A stretch of 64,000 bases of DNA from Ciona savignyi (Eukaryota; Chordata; Ascidiacea; Phlebobranchia; Cionidae): positions 2,242,537 to 2,306,536 of the forward strand of contig CH003364.1 of the NCBI GenBank assembly GCA_000149265.1, written 5' to 3'. This document shows positions 38,001 to 50,905 of this stretch, piece after piece; position 1 is the first letter of the stretch, and the number at the start of each line of letters is the position of its first letter. Both the position numbers and the translations under genes were made by a program. The notes below the pieces were generated by a model. It was not told the origin of the DNA, made no database searches, and saw only the letters and a list, made by a program, of their open reading frames with translations.

Positions 38001-41000
38001 CTAATCATGCGAATCGGTACCAGCTCGAATTTTTTAAAGTTAAGAGTCCAGTTTGAAATGTCCAAGAAACGCATTCCAGGGCAATTAAATGTTAAAAAAA
38101 AAATTTTGCGCGCCGTGTGCGAAATTGATTTTCTCCCAACCATCGCATACCCTGGCTTTTCATACGTTCGGCGCGCCTGATGACTGGTCATGTGGTATTT
38201 CTGCGAACTCTTGTGGTATAATATCCCATAGGATAAACATGATTATTATATTCTGATCCATTTAATTTTTTTCGGAACGTTCAAATAAAAACTCCCCCAG
38301 CTGAGTCTGCCCCTGTCGTTCCCAAAACTGCGCTGGAGGCTCTGGAGCAGAGGATGCAGAAGTATCAGAGTACAAGCGATGCTGCGAAGAAGGAGGGGAA
38401 CAGCAGCAAAGCGAGGCGGATGGGGAGGATTGTGAAGCAGTACCAGGATGCCATAAAATCTCATAAAGCGGGGAGAAAAGTTAACTTTAATGAACTACCG
38501 GTTCCCCCAGGTTTTCCACCGATACCAGGTTGGTGTTTGAACTGCTGTATAACCCCTGAAAGTGTGAAGTGTGAGTGTTATGGAAAAACATGATTTTATT
38601 AGGATAAAATGAATTGGAGAGCATAAGAGAAACTCGCATATACAAGTTGTCTGGAGTGGTAGTTGTTGAGTGGCTTATTATTCAGTGGTATTTATATCCT
38701 TATTCAATGGTATTATAATTATTCTACAGTGAAATTGTATTTTTTTTTAATATAAATCACACACACACACTGTATATATGTGATTGACTTTGATATAAAC
38801 CCTTTGCTTTTTCACATTAAGGGATAAATATAAACCAGTTTTACTCAAGCAAACATCCATCTTAGTATTTATAATTACACTAGTAACTGATATGGCCTTA
38901 ATTAAAACATATTCATCCTAATCTGATTTAACCCAATATTTTAACAACGTTTCACATCGCTAACCCAGGTGTGAATGAAGTCCAGCAGCCTGATGTTTTT
39001 CAACAAGCCAACGCTCTGATGCAACAGAACGTAGATGATGATGAAGAAAATCCTCCATCACTAAAACCACCGACGACTGTAAGTAATCGGATAGGATTAT
39101 ATCAAACAATTCAACATAGAGGTACTGCCATAAAATTAGGTGATTTTGATAAAAAAAAAACATGTTTTTAATTTTCAAATTATAGGTTCATTCATATTTT
39201 AATTTTCATATTATAGGCTCCTCTATGTTTTAATGTTTATATTATATGTTCCTCCATGTTTTAATGGTTATATCATATGTTCATCCATGTTTTAATGTTC
39301 ATATATGTTCATCCATGTTTTAATGTTCATAATATAGGTTCCTCTATGTTTTAATGTTCATAATATAGGTTCCTTCATGTTTTAATGTTCATATCATATG
39401 TTCATCCATGTTTTAATGTTCATATATGTTCATCCATGTTTTAATGTTCATAATATAGGTTCCTCTATGTTTTAATGTTTATATCATATGTTCATTCATA
39501 TTGAAATGTTCATATCGTATGTTCATCTATGTTTTAATGTTCATATGATAGGTTGTGAGAAAAGCGTCCCCCCAGAGAAGTGGTGATCCTGGTGCCAGTC
39601 AACGTGTAAGTCCATCACCCCAACCCTCCAACTCGGCAACTAACCGCCCTCCAAGTAAGTTTTACAAATTTAATAATGGTTTTTTAGTGTTATGGCTAGT
39701 AATAGTAAAAGAAAAATCCAAATATTATTTATCTATATTGGCACATCTGTATTGTAAGTTGCACATATTATTACACAACAGATTAACAGGAATAAGCTAG
39801 GGGAGTGATGTATATATCAATCTGGTATAAGAATAATTTGGAATGTTTTATAAAATGTTAGTTTTGTTGGATAGGATACTTAAGTTTAGCATCTTAAAAG
39901 GGCATCATCAGAGTAATTTTGCCATTGGTTTGGTTACCCCAGTGTTGCACTGTTTTGTATATGTTAAAGAAATTTCTAATATTTATTTAATGCAAATCCA
40001 CAGTTTTATTCCTTTGCCCAATCCAGCACACAAACTCAGCAATGTTTCTTTTACTTTCAGCCAAATTTGACCAGCAAGTTTCCTTTCTTGAGAATCGACA
40101 AGCGGCTTTCAAAACTGCAGCGCTAGCCGCCAAGCATCGCGGAGATAGATCCGAAGCGCTGAAACTTCTTCGTCAGATGAAGGGATTTGACTCGATGATC
40201 GAGGCAGCCAAAGGTGGCATGAAGGTAATGAAGGTTCGGAGAATAACTGTTTTCTCCTTAAATGTGATTCAAGGTCACCATATTGGTTAAAGATGGGCTA
40301 AGTACAGGTTATAGCAATTGTGATTTAAAAATTATAACCCTAAATCAAAGATTTTTTTTAATAATTATAACTGAAATTTAACATTACTTGATTATACACT
40401 TCATTATACACTTTCATCAACGGGTTTTTGCATGTATTTAATAAATTTAAATAGGCCATTGTGTCAGTATGATTCTGGTTAATCAAAATATAAATATTTC
40501 CTTCAAACCTACTGTTAACATGACTTTCCTGACAATAGGGTGGGTGGTTATGTCATCATTAAAACATCTCCTTTATCATCCCCTCTGATACACCCATCTT
40601 ATCACAAAACATATATTTCTGGCCAATACTAGAGGGAGGAAAATAGAAACGGGTGGTTTGAAAACTGCCCACCTAAAATATAAAAACGTATTCCCTATCG
40701 CTCGCTAACTCAGATTTAAATATAACCTTAACCCCCTAGTCTTTATTTTATTGTAGTTTCCCTCCTTTCTTATTTCCCTTCTTAGAGTTTCCCCTATTTT
40801 ACCTCAAAGTTACAATAACACCGCAGGTCGATATCAGTAAAGTTCCCCAACCTCCAGTGGATGAAAGTTCTGGTGGAACTGATGACGACTTTGAGATTAT
40901 CCACATGGGGGGGTCGAAAAATACACCAGAAGAAGATGAAGCTTTGTACAAACGACTCCTTGAAACACTGACATCCCAAGTTAAGGTGGAAAAAATGTTT

Positions 41001-44000
41001 TGTTAATTTTCCATATCTACAGTGGCAAGTTTTGTTAGGTAATAATTGATTCTAAAATGACTTATATCCTAATATAAAGTATGTGTTGCCAATTTTCAAT
41101 CTTGTCCAGCTTTGTATTTCAACTGAATTTATGAATTAGTCTTTTTTAACATACTACGGACTAGCTAATCTATTATGATATTTACCACTTACTGGCTTTA
41201 AGAGCCCAATAATGCCTTAAAGTACTCTTTCTTCACTTCAAAGCATATCCATTTATATCCCCTCACACTTACCAATATTTAAAAACTGTAAAGTATAAAA
41301 TCAGTTTTAAGCTTTTCTGAACCCCTTTTAAATTAACTTCCGCCCACCCCCTAAAAATGTGGCTGATTTTGCTTATTTCTCCCCTGTCATGTTCATAAAC
41401 CATTTCACAAAAAGAATTTCAAAATTACCCACCCATTAAGCAGTTCAGCAAAGCAGTTTGCTTTTTAAATTAGCATCAAAAGTAAGTTTAACGACGATGT
41501 GTTGTCAGAAAGCGAGAGCGTACGCACAGCAGATGACGCACGCTGGTGATGTTGGCAGTGCTGAGAGGTGCGACCGATTAGCCACCAACTCGCAAGCTGA
41601 CTATGATTACGTGAGAAACTGTAAGCGGCACGGAGACCCACCACCGAGATTTAACTACGAGCAACAGTAAGTGTTTAAAAGTTTTTCCAAATGAGTTAAT
41701 AATAACTGAGTTTTTACAAATGGTTAGTGAAGACTTAAGTAAGACCTGAGCGCCTTACAAATATGCTAGACTGATAAATACTGAAGCTGTATGTTCATAT
41801 AGGTTCCAAGCCTTGTTATAAAATTCGTTCAACCAATTAATCTGTGGGTTTAAACAACGCCTGTCTGCCAGTGGTGTTTATGAACCCACAACCTTTCGGT
41901 TAATGGTCCGATCACTACAATATGTGCTAATCGGTGGCCAATAGTGACTACAATTCTTTTAGGTTTGGTTAGGAATTCATAATTCACATTTTGTGACTTT
42001 GGATTTGAATCTATAGAAATTTGAATTTGCAAGTGTTTAAATTATGTTTTCTGAATCCGTATCACGACTTAAACTATGTTCAGCAGCCAGAAATACAATT
42101 TCCACACAGAGTGTTCGAGACTGTAAGGTTAATCCCTGATATCGGGACAAATGAGATGGAACTGGTGATTGTGCAGTGTATGGACCTGCATTCTGGTGGT
42201 AAAGATAAGCTGTTCGTTGAATGGGAGTTGCCATTCCCCCATGTGAGTATATATTTAATTAACAAGACTGTCATACTGCACTGTTTTCCTTAAAATAAAC
42301 ATTTTTAAGATCATAAAAGAGATTTGAAATTTTAATTACTTGTTTTGTTCTAGAATCCTTAGATTCATAACTAACTATTCCAGTGAACAAAAAGTTGTAC
42401 CCACCCAAATTGGCCCTAATAAACACGATAAATATGAATAATAGTGTAATGTTTTTGTTCCAAAATAGACCATAGCACACTTTTTTTAATAACTTATCAC
42501 CTTGTAAGAATCAGACATAAATACATCACACTTTGTTTATTTCAGGACAGTCCTATAAGAGGGCATACTGAGGAGGCGAAAGTTGCATCTGCAAGTCCGA
42601 AGTTTAACGGAACTATTTCGTGTTCCATTTACTAGGAAGCTCAAGTCCAGTCAGAGAGCAATTCGAAATAAATCATTAAAGCTGGATGTGATAGTTAAAG
42701 GGTATGTCTTGACTGAANNNNNNNNNNNNNNNNNNNNNNNNNNNNNNNNNNNNNNNNNNNNNNNNNNNNNNNNNNNNNNNNNNNNNNNNNNNNNNNNNNN
42801 NNNNNNNNNNNNNNNNNNNNNNNNNNNNNNNNNNNNNNNNNNNNNNNNNNNNNNNNNNNNNNNNNNNNNNNNNNNNNNNNNNNNNNNNNNNNNNNNNNNN
42901 NNNNNNNNNNNNNNNNNNNNNNNNNNNNNNNNNNNNNNNNNNNNNNNNNNNNNNNNNNNNNNNNNNNNNNNNNNNAAAGATCGTAATATGGTAGATGGTA
43001 AATTCTTGTAGCACTTTCAGGAGGTCCGCGAAATAAGTGTAGGTCTATTTTTTACTATACGGTACATTGATTTTGTGGTTGTGATTGTTTAATTTTTTAA
43101 TGTTCACTATACCGCCAAACATTAAAAAAATTGCAAGGGGTCCGTTTTAAATTTTTTTAAAAAAAGTTTGGGAACCACTGTTCTAATCGTTGGCGCCTAA
43201 TCTGACGTTGGCGATTTTATCCCCCAAAAAATTATAAAACAAACTATGAATAATTAAAAACATTTTGTTGCAATATTGGAAAAAAACCACCCCCAAACAA
43301 ATAAAAAATGAAAGGATGGTATTGTTAATGATGTATGCGTGTACATTATATGATATAAACGCAATATACATTTTTAAAATGTCCAGTTGCTCCTCCTGTG
43401 CTTCTAGTAAAGGTAAACAATAAAACAATAAAGAACCTTTACCTTGGCCAGAAATAAGAAACAAAATTTGTTAAACAGACATGCTGTTGACGTTCTTTCA
43501 TATCCTTGCAAAAGAATATATTTGTAGCTAGTATCGTCAATTAAATTATTACACCTGCAATGTTTTAGGTTTAAAACAAGTCGATCAGCTTTCTTGCCAA
43601 GCAATAAATACTGCCTACTTATCTAGGCATCTTTAGTGTCTTGTTTAAATAGCATCTTTTCTATTATATTTTTCAGTCTAGTGCAAATATATTTGTCATT
43701 AAAAAAGCACTGCATTTATTATTCTGTTTGCTGTAATATATATGCAACGACCTCCGTAGTTTTCATACAATCCATACAACGGGATGGGATATTTTCTAAT
43801 TTTAATTACCTTTTGTTCGTTTGCCTGTTTATTTAATTAAAAGACATGCCTTGGTTTATTCAAATAACCAAGAATAAATTAAAAAAAATTGAAACAAAAT
43901 TTTACCGAATCTTTTGCTTTTTCAGGGGTTTCTTGAGAAGTGACAAGTCAGTTGGAAGTGCTCAAGTTAAACTCGCTGCCCTGGATTCTCATTGCGAACT

Positions 44001-47000
44001 TCATACAGTGGAGGAGGTAATCTTAACTAACATTTAGTTTAATGAAAAATCATGACCGGTGATTGTGTTTATGGTTGAACAAAGCTATTTCTTTATGTTT
44101 AATTCATTTGATATGATTTTTTATGCGTTTTATTTTTTAATAAATAATTTGAATCCTTTTGATCAAGGTAAGAAGCATTCAGTGCCTTATTCGAACAAAC
44201 CACTATTTTTTTTAATATGGAAATTGAACTTAGAACCTAGGTGGTAATTATTACCCACATTAACCACTAGACTAACTATTCTGGTGTAAAGTCTTGCACA
44301 AACAGATTAAACTATCAAATTTGCAGTTGCGTGAGGGAAGAAGCTCAGTTGGCAAAATCGAGGTCTACGTTCGGCTTCGAAGTCCACTCTCGGAGTCGGA
44401 ATCGAAGAAAAACACAGAACGGTGGCTTTTTGTGCAGCATGTCAAGCGTCAACTGGCACCTCCACAAGCGTCATCGTCAAGTAAGAAGAGCCCGTCTCCT
44501 AACAGAGGACAGCCTAGACCAAGTGCGAGGTCTAGTGAGAAAACCGTTAAGTAAGTACGCTAATCAGCATGCTGCATGTTTTTTATGTTAGTGAATAATC
44601 TTTTGTGTATGTCAAAACCGTTTTCTTTGCTCTTTGTATTGAACTTGTGGTAGCAACTAGTGCCTTGTGGTGTAAAGTTGAAAATGTAGAATGGAATTCA
44701 AATACTTAGATAAATAGTTAATAGAATCAAATTACTTGTTTATTTTTCCAATAATATTACATTTGGTTACAAAATCAACCTTGAAGTGAGTAGTAGCTTA
44801 AGTGCTGTAATTTTCACACAAAATTTTACAATTCAAAAAAGAAAAGCAAGTATTTGTACTCTGTAAGCTTTTATTTCGATTTCATTACTTTATCAGCATT
44901 TACTGAGTGCAGTGAATTCAGGTCAGCTTTTTTTTTAATTGTTCTGATTATTAGCATATTGAGCACGGGTGCATAGATTGAGATTATCACAGTAGCAAAA
45001 TTGTAGAAGCACAATATTGTAAAAACTGCACAAAAAAGAACTTTTAAAACGAATTTTAGCCATGTTAGTGATGACAACCAAATCGTAGACTTTATATAGA
45101 CTCCATTGACCAGGTAGTTACCATTTATTTCTGTTGCAGCAAGCCATCTATAAATGTGCTCTGTAAGCTGATTTGGATGGTTCCACCATGTTGTGTGTAC
45201 AGTTTCTTCATTTTTACACCATCATGACTTATATATTCTATGCACTTAGGAATACATTTTTGCACATAAATGTTAATTAGTTATTATAAACCCTCATGCA
45301 AATGTCATTTTTATCATTGTGTGCAAGTTAACTAACAGTAGATTGTTTTCCAATTTACAAATCAAATATACATAGCATATTACAAGTAAATGAGTTATGA
45401 GTATATATAGGTGATTGATATTTAGGTCAAAATATAAAGCCAAAGTTAAAGTTTTTAAATTAAGCAAGCCTATTATTAATTTGTAAATGATAAATAAGTT
45501 CCTGACTTGCTGTAGCTGTAATAAACATATTTTTTCATATGTTTCTTTGTTTGTGTGGATTTGTATTACCTTTTGTTTTGGTAACTTTTAATGAATTTGG
45601 TATCATGTTAATTAATCCTGTTTTATTTTAATTTAACAATAAAACATACACACTGTATAATGCATTCATGTTGTATAATCAGGGCTGCTTTAATTATAAA
45701 TTTTTGTAAGAATTATCCAGATTTAAACAACTGTGTCTTTGTCCTCATTTTTGACTTCAGTTTGTTTTATTTTTTATAGATTTGCCAACCATTTCCTCAT
45801 TTAAGAATAATTTTTAGCAAGTTTTATATTTTGTCTATTACAATATGTTAAAATAATGATTTGAGATTGATATTTCTTGAGTGTAAATAAAGCAATGAAA
45901 AATATGATACATTATTTGGAAAGGGTCGCATGAATACGTCGTATGAATGGATTTCCAGTTGGCGATTTTTCCCTTAATTTTGCCTCCTGATAGTGGGTAG
46001 CTCAATAGTATAATGTGCGTCTAAAGCAAGTTTATACAGTAAAACTAATATTAGAGATCCAGCCATAGCTGTCAGGCTTACATTACTAAGCTTACATGAC
46101 TCTACAGAATGGTGGTCCAACTTGCGTTTTGCTTAAATATATATCAATATTTTGATTTTAATATATGGATGTTAAGTGAAGATTTTACTACAGTAAAAAC
46201 AAAAAAGGTAAAACTATGATCTCTGTTTGTATCAATTTGTTTCAGAAATTAATTAATTTTTATTTTAGTCTTATAAAAATTATTATTTTTCTTTTTTGGT
46301 TCATATAATAGCCAATAAATCCTTTTATTCTTCCAGGCAGCAAAACTTTGAGCTTCTGAAAAAATGGAAGCTCATGTGACTGATAGTTTTAGATGATGAA
46401 CTTAATTATTTGTATTTTTAGCATCGCCAGCATCGATGTACTTGAACTTGAACTGAAAGTCGTCCGTGCAAAAATTGAGCATTATAAAAAGCGTGGAAGT
46501 GCACCACCTGGTGCCCTCGTTAACGAAGCAAAGCAGATTCGGGAAAAAATAGATAACACTAAGAAGTTTCTAAGAGAAGGTGGTAGTCATGCCCGAAAAG
46601 GTAAAAGCGATCAACAGTTATAATTTTCTTAACAACCTTTTTTCATAGCAGACTGAGAATAACTGCTATCCTGTCATATACAACACAAACCAACATCTGA
46701 CTTATGTTTACTCCAAATATTTTGTATGATTATATTTACCATTAGTAAGAACTATATAATAAATATATTATTAGTAAGAAGCTATATGATAATATTTTTG
46801 TATATTGTCCATTAGCAAGAACTGTATAGCTATACTGCTGTTACAAGATATTTATAGATACGCAAAACTCCTGATATTCATCTTAAGCCATAATATTAAC
46901 AGCTATATGCTTTTCAGAATATATATCCTGTTTGAAACAACAATACCAATATATGGCAATTGAACTGCAGGCTTACACCAAGCAAGGAAAAAGGGTGAGT

Positions 47001-47630
47001 TCACTAATTTTGAGATAGTAGTGATATATTGTGTCTACTTTTTAAAACTTCACAAAAATATAAAAAATTTAATGTTTTACCGAAAATAGCATGGTCAGTT
47101 AATGTGTGCCTTTAAGCCAAAAAGTTGCAAGTTTAAAACGTGTTTGCTATCTAATTGTGTCCTTGGGCAAGGTACTTAACGGATATTGCCTGAACCCAGT
47201 GTAATAATGGGTCAAAAAAATTGAAAGGAAGGTCTCAATCATTCAAAACACTGATATAGCTACCGTAACTCGACCATTGGCGAGAGATAATCTAACAATT
47301 ACCGGTGTGTTAACCCCCTTGCATTTTTAGAGATAAACATGAATATCCTATCCTATAAGCTTGGGTTCGTGAAAAAGAAAGTAAAATCAAATATTAAACA
47401 ATTTGCAATAGCTCTGGTCATCCGACTGGGCACGTGGTAGTCAGACTGATTAACCATGTTTTTACAACTGTCATTGTCCCACACACAGTGGGTTATACAT
47501 GAGTAACCTATCTAATGTTGTCTTTTTAATTTAAGTTTGTATCTCTGCACAGGAACAAGCTAAACTTGCACTTACCAAAAAGAATTTTCTAAAAGCAGAG
47601 CTGGACAAATTAACGCAAGCATCCCAGTGA
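32057..47630 (+). CDS. CC2D1A: CC2D1A/B (Lgd family) coiled-coil and C2 domain protein, 20 exons
   Basis: Lgd/CC2D1 proteins bind ESCRT-III CHMP4/Shrub and control endosomal sorting, including Notch. Exons: 32057-32098, 32377-32494, 33324-33427, 33856-34044, 34342-34749, 35331-35415, 36056-36130, 38301-38528, 38969-39078, 39552-39654, 40061-40224, 40827-40985, 41509-41666, 42084-42242, 42546-42701, 43926-44016, 44327-44550, 46422-46600, 46918-46994 and 47553-47630, about 968 residues. Four DM14 modules are visible: MYETAIKNAQSKGESAKVRR, YKSAAIQAKRAGDKEKAINY, YQSTSDAAKKEGNSSKARRM and FKTAALAAKHRGDRSEALKL. A C2 domain spans exons 14-17 and a helical tail exons 18-20. Frame oddities occur at the exon 13/14 junction (one base short) and in exon 15 (one base extra), beside the N gap; they cancel. 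The exon 12 end may instead be 40979. Whether this equals CC2D1A or B is not meaningful outside vertebrates. Confidence 0.9.
35485..36030. repeat. Tandem duplication of about 270 bp in CC2D1 intron 6
   Basis: Two diverged copies lie side by side. Both contain TACATTTTGTRGCAGTGAA, GATTCTGTCACAACGACCTT or its variant, AACTGCAACCATGATA, and TTCAAGAGACATTATTA. Copy 1 runs about 35488-35750 and copy 2 about 35751-36030. Confidence 0.75.
37640..37685. repeat. Perfect 21-bp inverted repeat with 4-base loop
   Basis: Left arm 37640-37660 begins TAGTGTTAAGAGTTTC and right arm 37665-37685 is its exact complement, separated by CAGC. It lies within the hAT-like element. Confidence 0.9.
37728..37771. repeat. 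Tandem 22-bp duplication
   Basis: The unit CTATCGTGCGAAGACGTCCG plus AA occurs twice in exact tandem at 37728-37749 and 37750-37771. Confidence 0.9.
39180..39550. repeat. Minisatellite of about 30-33 bp in CC2D1 intron 9
   Basis: About a dozen units based on TCCATGTTTTAATGTTCATA plus ATATAGGTTCC or ATATGTTCA run up to the exon 10 acceptor. Many units contain TATAG followed by G, resembling the true acceptor GATAG at 39551. Confidence 0.85.
41830..41945 (-). repeat. tRNA-like SINE head fragment
   Basis: Read on the reverse strand it gives CCGAAAGGTTGTGGGTTCAT, a B-box-like element, preceded by a GATTAGCACATATTGTAGTG head. It lies within CC2D1 intron 13 and is a low-identity fragment. Confidence 0.4.
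42718..42975. other. Assembly gap (258 N)
   Basis: A run of N in CC2D1 intron 15. The sequence after it ends in a hAT-like terminus at 43180, so the missing part probably contains a MITE. Confidence 0.99.
42976..43180. mobile_element. Right part of a hAT-type MITE bordering the gap
   Basis: The end AGTTTGGGAACCACTG at 43165-43180 and an internal GGAGGTCCGCGAAATA resemble the hAT MITEs at 15944 and 51235. The left end would fall in the N run, so target duplication cannot be tested. Confidence 0.45.
44551..46421. other. CC2D1 intron 17, 1.9 kb
   Basis: AT-rich sequence with no supportable gene, repeat or mobile element recognised. Confidence 0.5.
47085..47365 (+). repeat. SINE copy in CC2D1 intron 19
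   Basis: It contains GTGTCCTTGGGCAAGGTACT, GCCTGAACCCAGTGTAATAA, GTTAACCCCCTTGCATTTT and GAATATCCTATCCTAT. Its head is diverged. Confidence 0.75.
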
Positions 47631-48764
47631 ATCTTATGATGGTTTAAACAAACCAATTAGCAAGTCTAGATTACCAAACAAGGATGTTACATTGCATAAA
47701 TGGAGTTGGTGGATAATCTTTTCATAATTTGCCAGATCAATGTAATTTGAATTTTGAGATTTCGGGAGTGTATATGTGCAGTATATATTTTAATGACAGT
47801 TTGCCCAGCTGTTTGCTAAAAAGCACTGCTTTATTTATTCAAATGCACTGGTTAAAACCTGTCTGTCTTGTACTGATTAATTCAATTTTCCGGCATTGGT
47901 AAAAATCGTATTAAGCAATTTTCCAAACGTCTCCAAGGAATAGTGTATTTTTCTTTGGGAATATTTATTGCGTTTTTAATGATTTTTCTTGGTATAGTGA
48001 GCTGGCTGCTCTTTCTCATGTTTGCGTAACTCCTTTGTAATTTTACTGTTTTTTTCTAAATATGCAAATGCATGATAGTAATATATCAAACACAACATGC
48101 TTCTGTATCTTTATATTTTATGGTAGATGTGGAAAGACATTGCATGCCTATTACAATCACGATTGGAGAACAAATCTTGGTTGTTTGGGTGAATTTTACT
48201 TACTATGTGATATGGGGGTTAATTGTAAAAACGTTTATCAACTGGCTAGCTTTTCACCAAATATATTATATAAGTTGGAGCAACTTGTCAAGCGCTATGC
48301 TCGATAAAAGATTTTGTTTTTCAAAAATTTCAATTTTGTTTTTTTTACTGAGGTGATTTTCCCCAAGGATTATCAGCCAAACTGTTGGTTTCTGATGTCA
48401 CAATCACATGTCCTTTTACAGTTCCAATATGATTCCATAACTCTTTGTAAAATGCCGTACGCAGTGGTATGCCTGTTAATCGAGCGCCGAAAAAAATCAC
48501 TAGTTTTTTTCCAAAAGAGATTCATATTTATGGGTTCCCTTCCATTCCGAAGTGATTTAACCATGTATAATTGTAAGGTTTCAGGAGTTTATACTTGGTG
48601 CCTATGTTTGGCAAGAAATCTGATCAGACGAATCCCTATAGCTAATAGCTCAATAAAGTTTTAATATCAAATTATCTTTTAAAACATTCCAATATTGTTG
48701 ACAAACAACAAAAGGCAGAAAGACAATGACGGAAAATTAACGTGTTTTGTCAAAACTGTTGTGT

Positions 48765-49030
48765 GAAATAAGGGTTTCAATCGAAAGGTTGCAGGTGCGA
48801 AACTGGTCGCTAGCTAGTCGGTTGTGTCCTTGGGCAAGGCACTTTACGGACATTGCCTGAACCCAGCGGATTAATGGGTTCTACCAAATTGAAGGAACGT
48901 GTCTATCATATACAACACACTGCAATAGCTCCGGTAACCCGACGATGGGCGCTAGGTGATCTGACGATTGCCCGTGTGATAACCCCCTAGGTTTTCCCAT
49001 TCACGGGGATAAACATGAATATCCTATATA
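48765..49030 (+). repeat. Near-complete SINE copy
   Basis: One of the best-preserved copies: AAAGGTTGCAGGTGCGAAAC (B-box region), CTAGCTAGTCGGTTGTGTCC, TTGGGCAAGGCACTTTACGG, AACCCAGCGGATTAATGGGT, ACAACACACTGCAATAGCTC and CACGGGGATAAACATGAATA. Confidence 0.85.
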
Positions 49031-49556
49031 CCATGGTCGGTATAGATAATGAAAAAAATGAAGGGTAAAACCCTGATAAATATGCACAGATTTTTGATTC
49101 CAATACAACCAGGATCGTTTTAAAATATTTGTTTTATATTTAAACTTTAACCATGGTTTGTCTATAATCATATAGCATCCAGATAAACTTAATAAAGCTT
49201 AGATTTAAATTTGCATAGGCGACGTTAAAGTGTAGGCCTAATTCATTAGTTTGCACTATCTAACAAGCAGACTTAACGAAGCGTAACGCAATAATTCTAT
49301 TGCAAACGATAAAATTAACCTCAATTTTCTTTTGTGAAAACAAAAACAATACTGTGGAATTTGCCCACAAATAGGTAGTTGCTCATCTTTTTGGCGTGTT
49401 TGAGCTAAAAGTATCGATTCTAGAAAATAAAGCATACCACGACAATTCTGACTACAAGCTTTTGTATCGATCGGCTGTGATCAAATATTATCTCGCAAGT
49501 TTTTACATAGATGCTGTGGTTCTTAATATGCTGTTTTAATAGCCAACTGTTTAGTC

Positions 49557-49758
49557 CAAGGTTCTTAAACTGCTATAAGGGTCGCATAGCTAGAGGCGTT
49601 AAACGTTATGTCCAGTTTGATGAGTAATTTTAAGTTTTTGTAGCCATTTTTACGAAAGAATTTTACTTTTTCAAGCATGATAAAAGTAATGTGGCTCTAA
49701 AATCGTGAATTACTTAAAAATCCTAAAATTCGACGCGGTCCCGTGTTTGGGACCCTTG
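49557..49758. mobile_element. Short hAT-type element, 202 bp
   Basis: The ends CAAGGTTCTTAAACTGC and GTGTTTGGGACCCTTG are imperfect inverted repeats. The flanks GTTTAGTC (49549-49556) and GTCTGGTC (49759-49766) match at 6 of 8 bases, consistent with an aged 8-bp duplication. Confidence 0.55.
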
Positions 49759-50191
49759 GTCTGGTCACCAGTGTCTACACATAGTCAAACACAAGCAATA
49801 AATTCTAAAACTGTGAAAACACTCTACATATAAAGAACCGAGAAAATCATAACTGGCTAATAGAAGACAGACGTTTGGATTTACAATTAACTGTCTTGAC
49901 GTGATATATATGATTATTTAATTACCATGAAAAAGAATTATACTGAACGTGCGTTGGTATTTGTGTAAAGATATAGGAAAACTGAGACGTTATTAAACTG
50001 TTTTTAAAATAGTAGACAGTAGAATAAAAGGCTAATATAAAATCATTGAACCGTATAGCCATAAAACCAGTGTGTTTTTTAAAATATTTCCTATAACATT
50101 TTTTTGTTCTGATAGCAATTGTCTAACAACAATATCCCACATAAAGGCCCCTTATAGTGCATGAACAAATGAGCAGCAATTGATATTATTA

Positions 50192-50702
50192 CAGTGGAAC
50201 CCCGCTTGAAGACCACCTCGATAACACGACCACCTCTTTATTAGGACCACTTTAGTGCGGTCCCAAATAATTTACTATGGTAATGCACTGCATTCTGTTT
50301 CAATAACGCGACCACCTCGGTTTCCAGACCAGGACCGCCATATTGTGGTCCAAAACTTCAAATTTGACTACGCTTAAGTGACCACAAGCGCTAAATAATT
50401 TGCCTTTGTCACCAAAATTACAAGGTTAAATTTCTTTCATGATCAAAACAATAAGAATAAATGAGCGCACACAAAAAAATGTGGCAGACAAAACTGAATC
50501 CTACAAGATAAACTTTAGTATTAAATTCATTCTGTATCTGATAAAAATAATGGCATTTGATGAAAATTTAGTAAAAAGTCAGACGTTTTGGCTGCATATA
50601 ACGACAACTTGCTCCAAAGCAAAATTCACTAACACCACCACCCCGCTAATGCGACCGCTTGATCATGGTCCCATAGGTGGTCAGGTAAGCAGGGTTCTAC
50701 TG
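50192..50702. mobile_element. pogo/Tigger-like MITE, 511 bp
   Basis: Same family as 21176-21687, with left end CAGTGGAACCCCGCTTGAAG and right end AAGCAGGGTTCTACTG. A left TA is present; the right flank reads CA, so one copy of the duplication has mutated. Most of the length aligns with the first copy by eye. Confidence 0.85.
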
Positions 50703-50849
50703 CATTTGATTCACATTCGATTGTCATGTGGAATATTCGTCAAACTGTGGCAGGTCGACGTCGTGAAGCTCTGATAAACAGACATTTGCCGACGCCAATT
50801 GTGCTGACTTATTTAGCATTTTCTTTTTTTAAGTTTAGTTAAAACTGGA

Positions 50850-50893
<44 letters not shown>

Positions 50894-50905
50894 GTATTTA
50901 TATAA
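50850..50905. repeat. TA/TG/TATG microsatellite
   Basis: Consecutive blocks of TATATA, TGTGTG and TATGTATG make up this simple repeat. Confidence 0.9.

Larger units (their letters stand above)
36340..38179. mobile_element. hAT-like 1.84-kb non-autonomous element in CC2D1 intron 7
   Basis: A perfect 8-bp duplication, ATGACTGG, flanks the unit (36332-36339 and 38180-38187). The ends CACTGGCGCCGAACGT and, inverted, CAGGCGCGCCGAACGT match over about 14 of 16 bases. Longer open frames inside show no transposase motif. The unit carries a 21-bp perfect hairpin, a 22-bp tandem duplication, and a smaller hairpin TACCCTGGCATTTTGCCAGG near 36379. Confidence 0.75.

Noticed and set aside
37803..38180. 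Open frame of 125 codons at the right end of the hAT-like element
   Set aside because: No transposase motif; it runs into the inverted repeat and ends at the target duplication.
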